This document shows, in pieces, positions 62,936 through 64,000 of a DNA stretch of 64,000 nucleotides. Position numbers and translations under genes: made by a program. This DNA is from Leptoclinus maculatus. Lineage: Eukaryota > Chordata > Actinopteri > Perciformes > Stichaeidae. Each line of letters begins with the position of its first letter. Position 1 is the stretch's first letter. Location of the stretch: positions 8,171,556-8,235,555 of the forward strand of contig JAVDOI010000006.1 in NCBI GenBank assembly GCA_032191485.1. The letters are read 5' to 3'. The notes beneath the pieces were generated by a model that worked only from the letters and a program-made list of their open reading frames with translations, made no database searches and was not told the origin of the DNA.

Positions 62936-64000
62936 TTTCCTCCCTCTGTCTTTGACCCAGACAGAAGCAGAAAATGACCCGACACACTTTCATTTCACTG
63001 TAGCCAGACCACGTCTTTCTGCCTGCGTCTGCAACTCTGTGTTATTGCAATCTCAGTCTGTGCCCGTGATTCCATTGAGAGGCATGAGACCAGAAGCCAC
63101 ACAAGTCTGAGGAACAGTCCTGTGTTGACTCAACTCCCCCCCCCCCACACACACTCCACTTCCGGCTCAGCCTGCCCCCCCCCCCCCCGTCTGCACCGGT
63201 GACTGAGCCTCTCTATAAATCAGAACACAGCACACACACCCTCAAAACACACAAGATTGCGCTATTTTAAAACGTGACTGGAAGGCAGTCGAAAGAGAGT
63301 TGAGCACACGAAATGCACTTGTTGGATGTGAATGCTCATGTGAGGAGAGGAGATGTCAGGAAGTGGGGGTTTAAATGCCTCCAAGAGTTCACGGGTCATC
63401 CAACTTGATCTTTTCAGCAAAGAGGAAATTATCCTCATTCCAACCACATTCCAGTGTGAATATGTTCTATACTTAATAAAGCACCCTTCTTCAAAGCTTT
63501 TCATGTTGGGAGATTAGATTACACTATTTGGAAGAAAGAAGCCTCTTGCACAATCATTTTTTTGTGTAAAGCTGAAGCGCATTATGTAATCCTATCAAAG
63601 CTGTCATAAGGTCTTCTGTTTGTGGATTTGAGGGGGAAAAGGCTCTTGCCATGTACGTCACACCACGTGGTCTCAGTATAAATACCACATCCAGAACTAA
63701 ATTCTTGTACTCCAAACTGAATGGAAATTCCAACGAAGCTACGGCTTCCTCCCGACGGGTGACTCAGTCGGAGCCGCTGCTGAACGTCTTCCACCGCTGG
63801 CCTTTCCTGCTCGGAGCCCGAAGTCTCTGGGTGTGTCTCCCTGTGACCTCATCTTCTCCAGAAAATCCTACAGAAACCTCAGCAGCACAAATGCTCACAT
63901 GATGCAGCCTCCGTGTTTACAAGAACAAAACCGGTCAGTTTATAGAAACAACTTCTCACTTTGCTTATAACACCATCAGCACTGGTGGTGGTGCCGGTGC
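62936..64000. other. Right end of window; candidate promoter
   Basis: A TATAAAT at 63214-63220, preceded by an ETS-like ACTTCCGG near 63160 and two C runs, could be a + strand promoter. No downstream coding exon is recognised before the window ends; the open frame at 63651-63902 has no known motif. Confidence 0.25.

Noticed and set aside
1..64000. Bacterial-type systems, CRISPR arrays, tRNA or rRNA genes
   Set aside because: All confident genes are intron-containing vertebrate genes. Regular repeats here are microsatellites or coding minisatellites without spacer diversity, and no cloverleaf was noticed by eye.

Overview
This window is vertebrate nuclear DNA, almost certainly from a ray-finned (percomorph-like) teleost. 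The genes have many small exons with GT-AG introns of 0.1-8 kb, dinucleotide microsatellites are common, and the repeats are fish-type (a Tf1/sushi-like LTR element, an L2-type LINE tail, short DNA-element remnants). Four protein-coding genes were reconstructed by joining exons by hand, with reading-frame phase checked at every junction.

Layout: (1) r3hcc1, + strand, about 0.3-3.1 kb, an R3H-domain protein. (2) loxl2, - strand, 31.3 down to 4.6 kb, a secreted copper-dependent lysyl oxidase with four SRCR domains (13 coding exons, predicted 743 aa); its 3' end faces the r3hcc1 3' end. (3) tacc1, - strand, 48.9 down to 36.8 kb, a centrosomal transforming acidic coiled-coil protein, with a probable second first exon at 59.2 kb. 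(4) aggf1, + strand, 53.7-58.3 kb, with coiled coil, OCRE, FHA and G-patch. If the distal tacc1 exon is real, aggf1 lies inside a tacc1 intron on the opposite strand.

Accessory DNA: a loxl2 intron holds a complete, young, non-autonomous LTR retrotransposon (16149-19286). It has a 5-bp target duplication, near-identical LTRs, a Tf1-like self-priming site and one 734-codon proline-rich ORF built from six different tandem arrays in place of gag-pol. Another loxl2 intron holds a nested, A/T-rich palindrome of roughly 1.3 kb (12.89-14.22 kb). The largest tacc1 exon contains several in-frame tandem arrays that nearly double the protein relative to the human one.

How the genes relate: loxl2 acts in extracellular matrix crosslinking, tacc1 at microtubules and centrosome, aggf1 in angiogenic signalling and RNA-linked complexes, and r3hcc1 is a putative nucleic-acid-binding protein. 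They are not a pathway. r3hcc1-loxl2 tail-to-tail order is, to my knowledge, also found in mammals; the loxl2-tacc1-aggf1 order is not. No tRNA, rRNA or CRISPR was seen.
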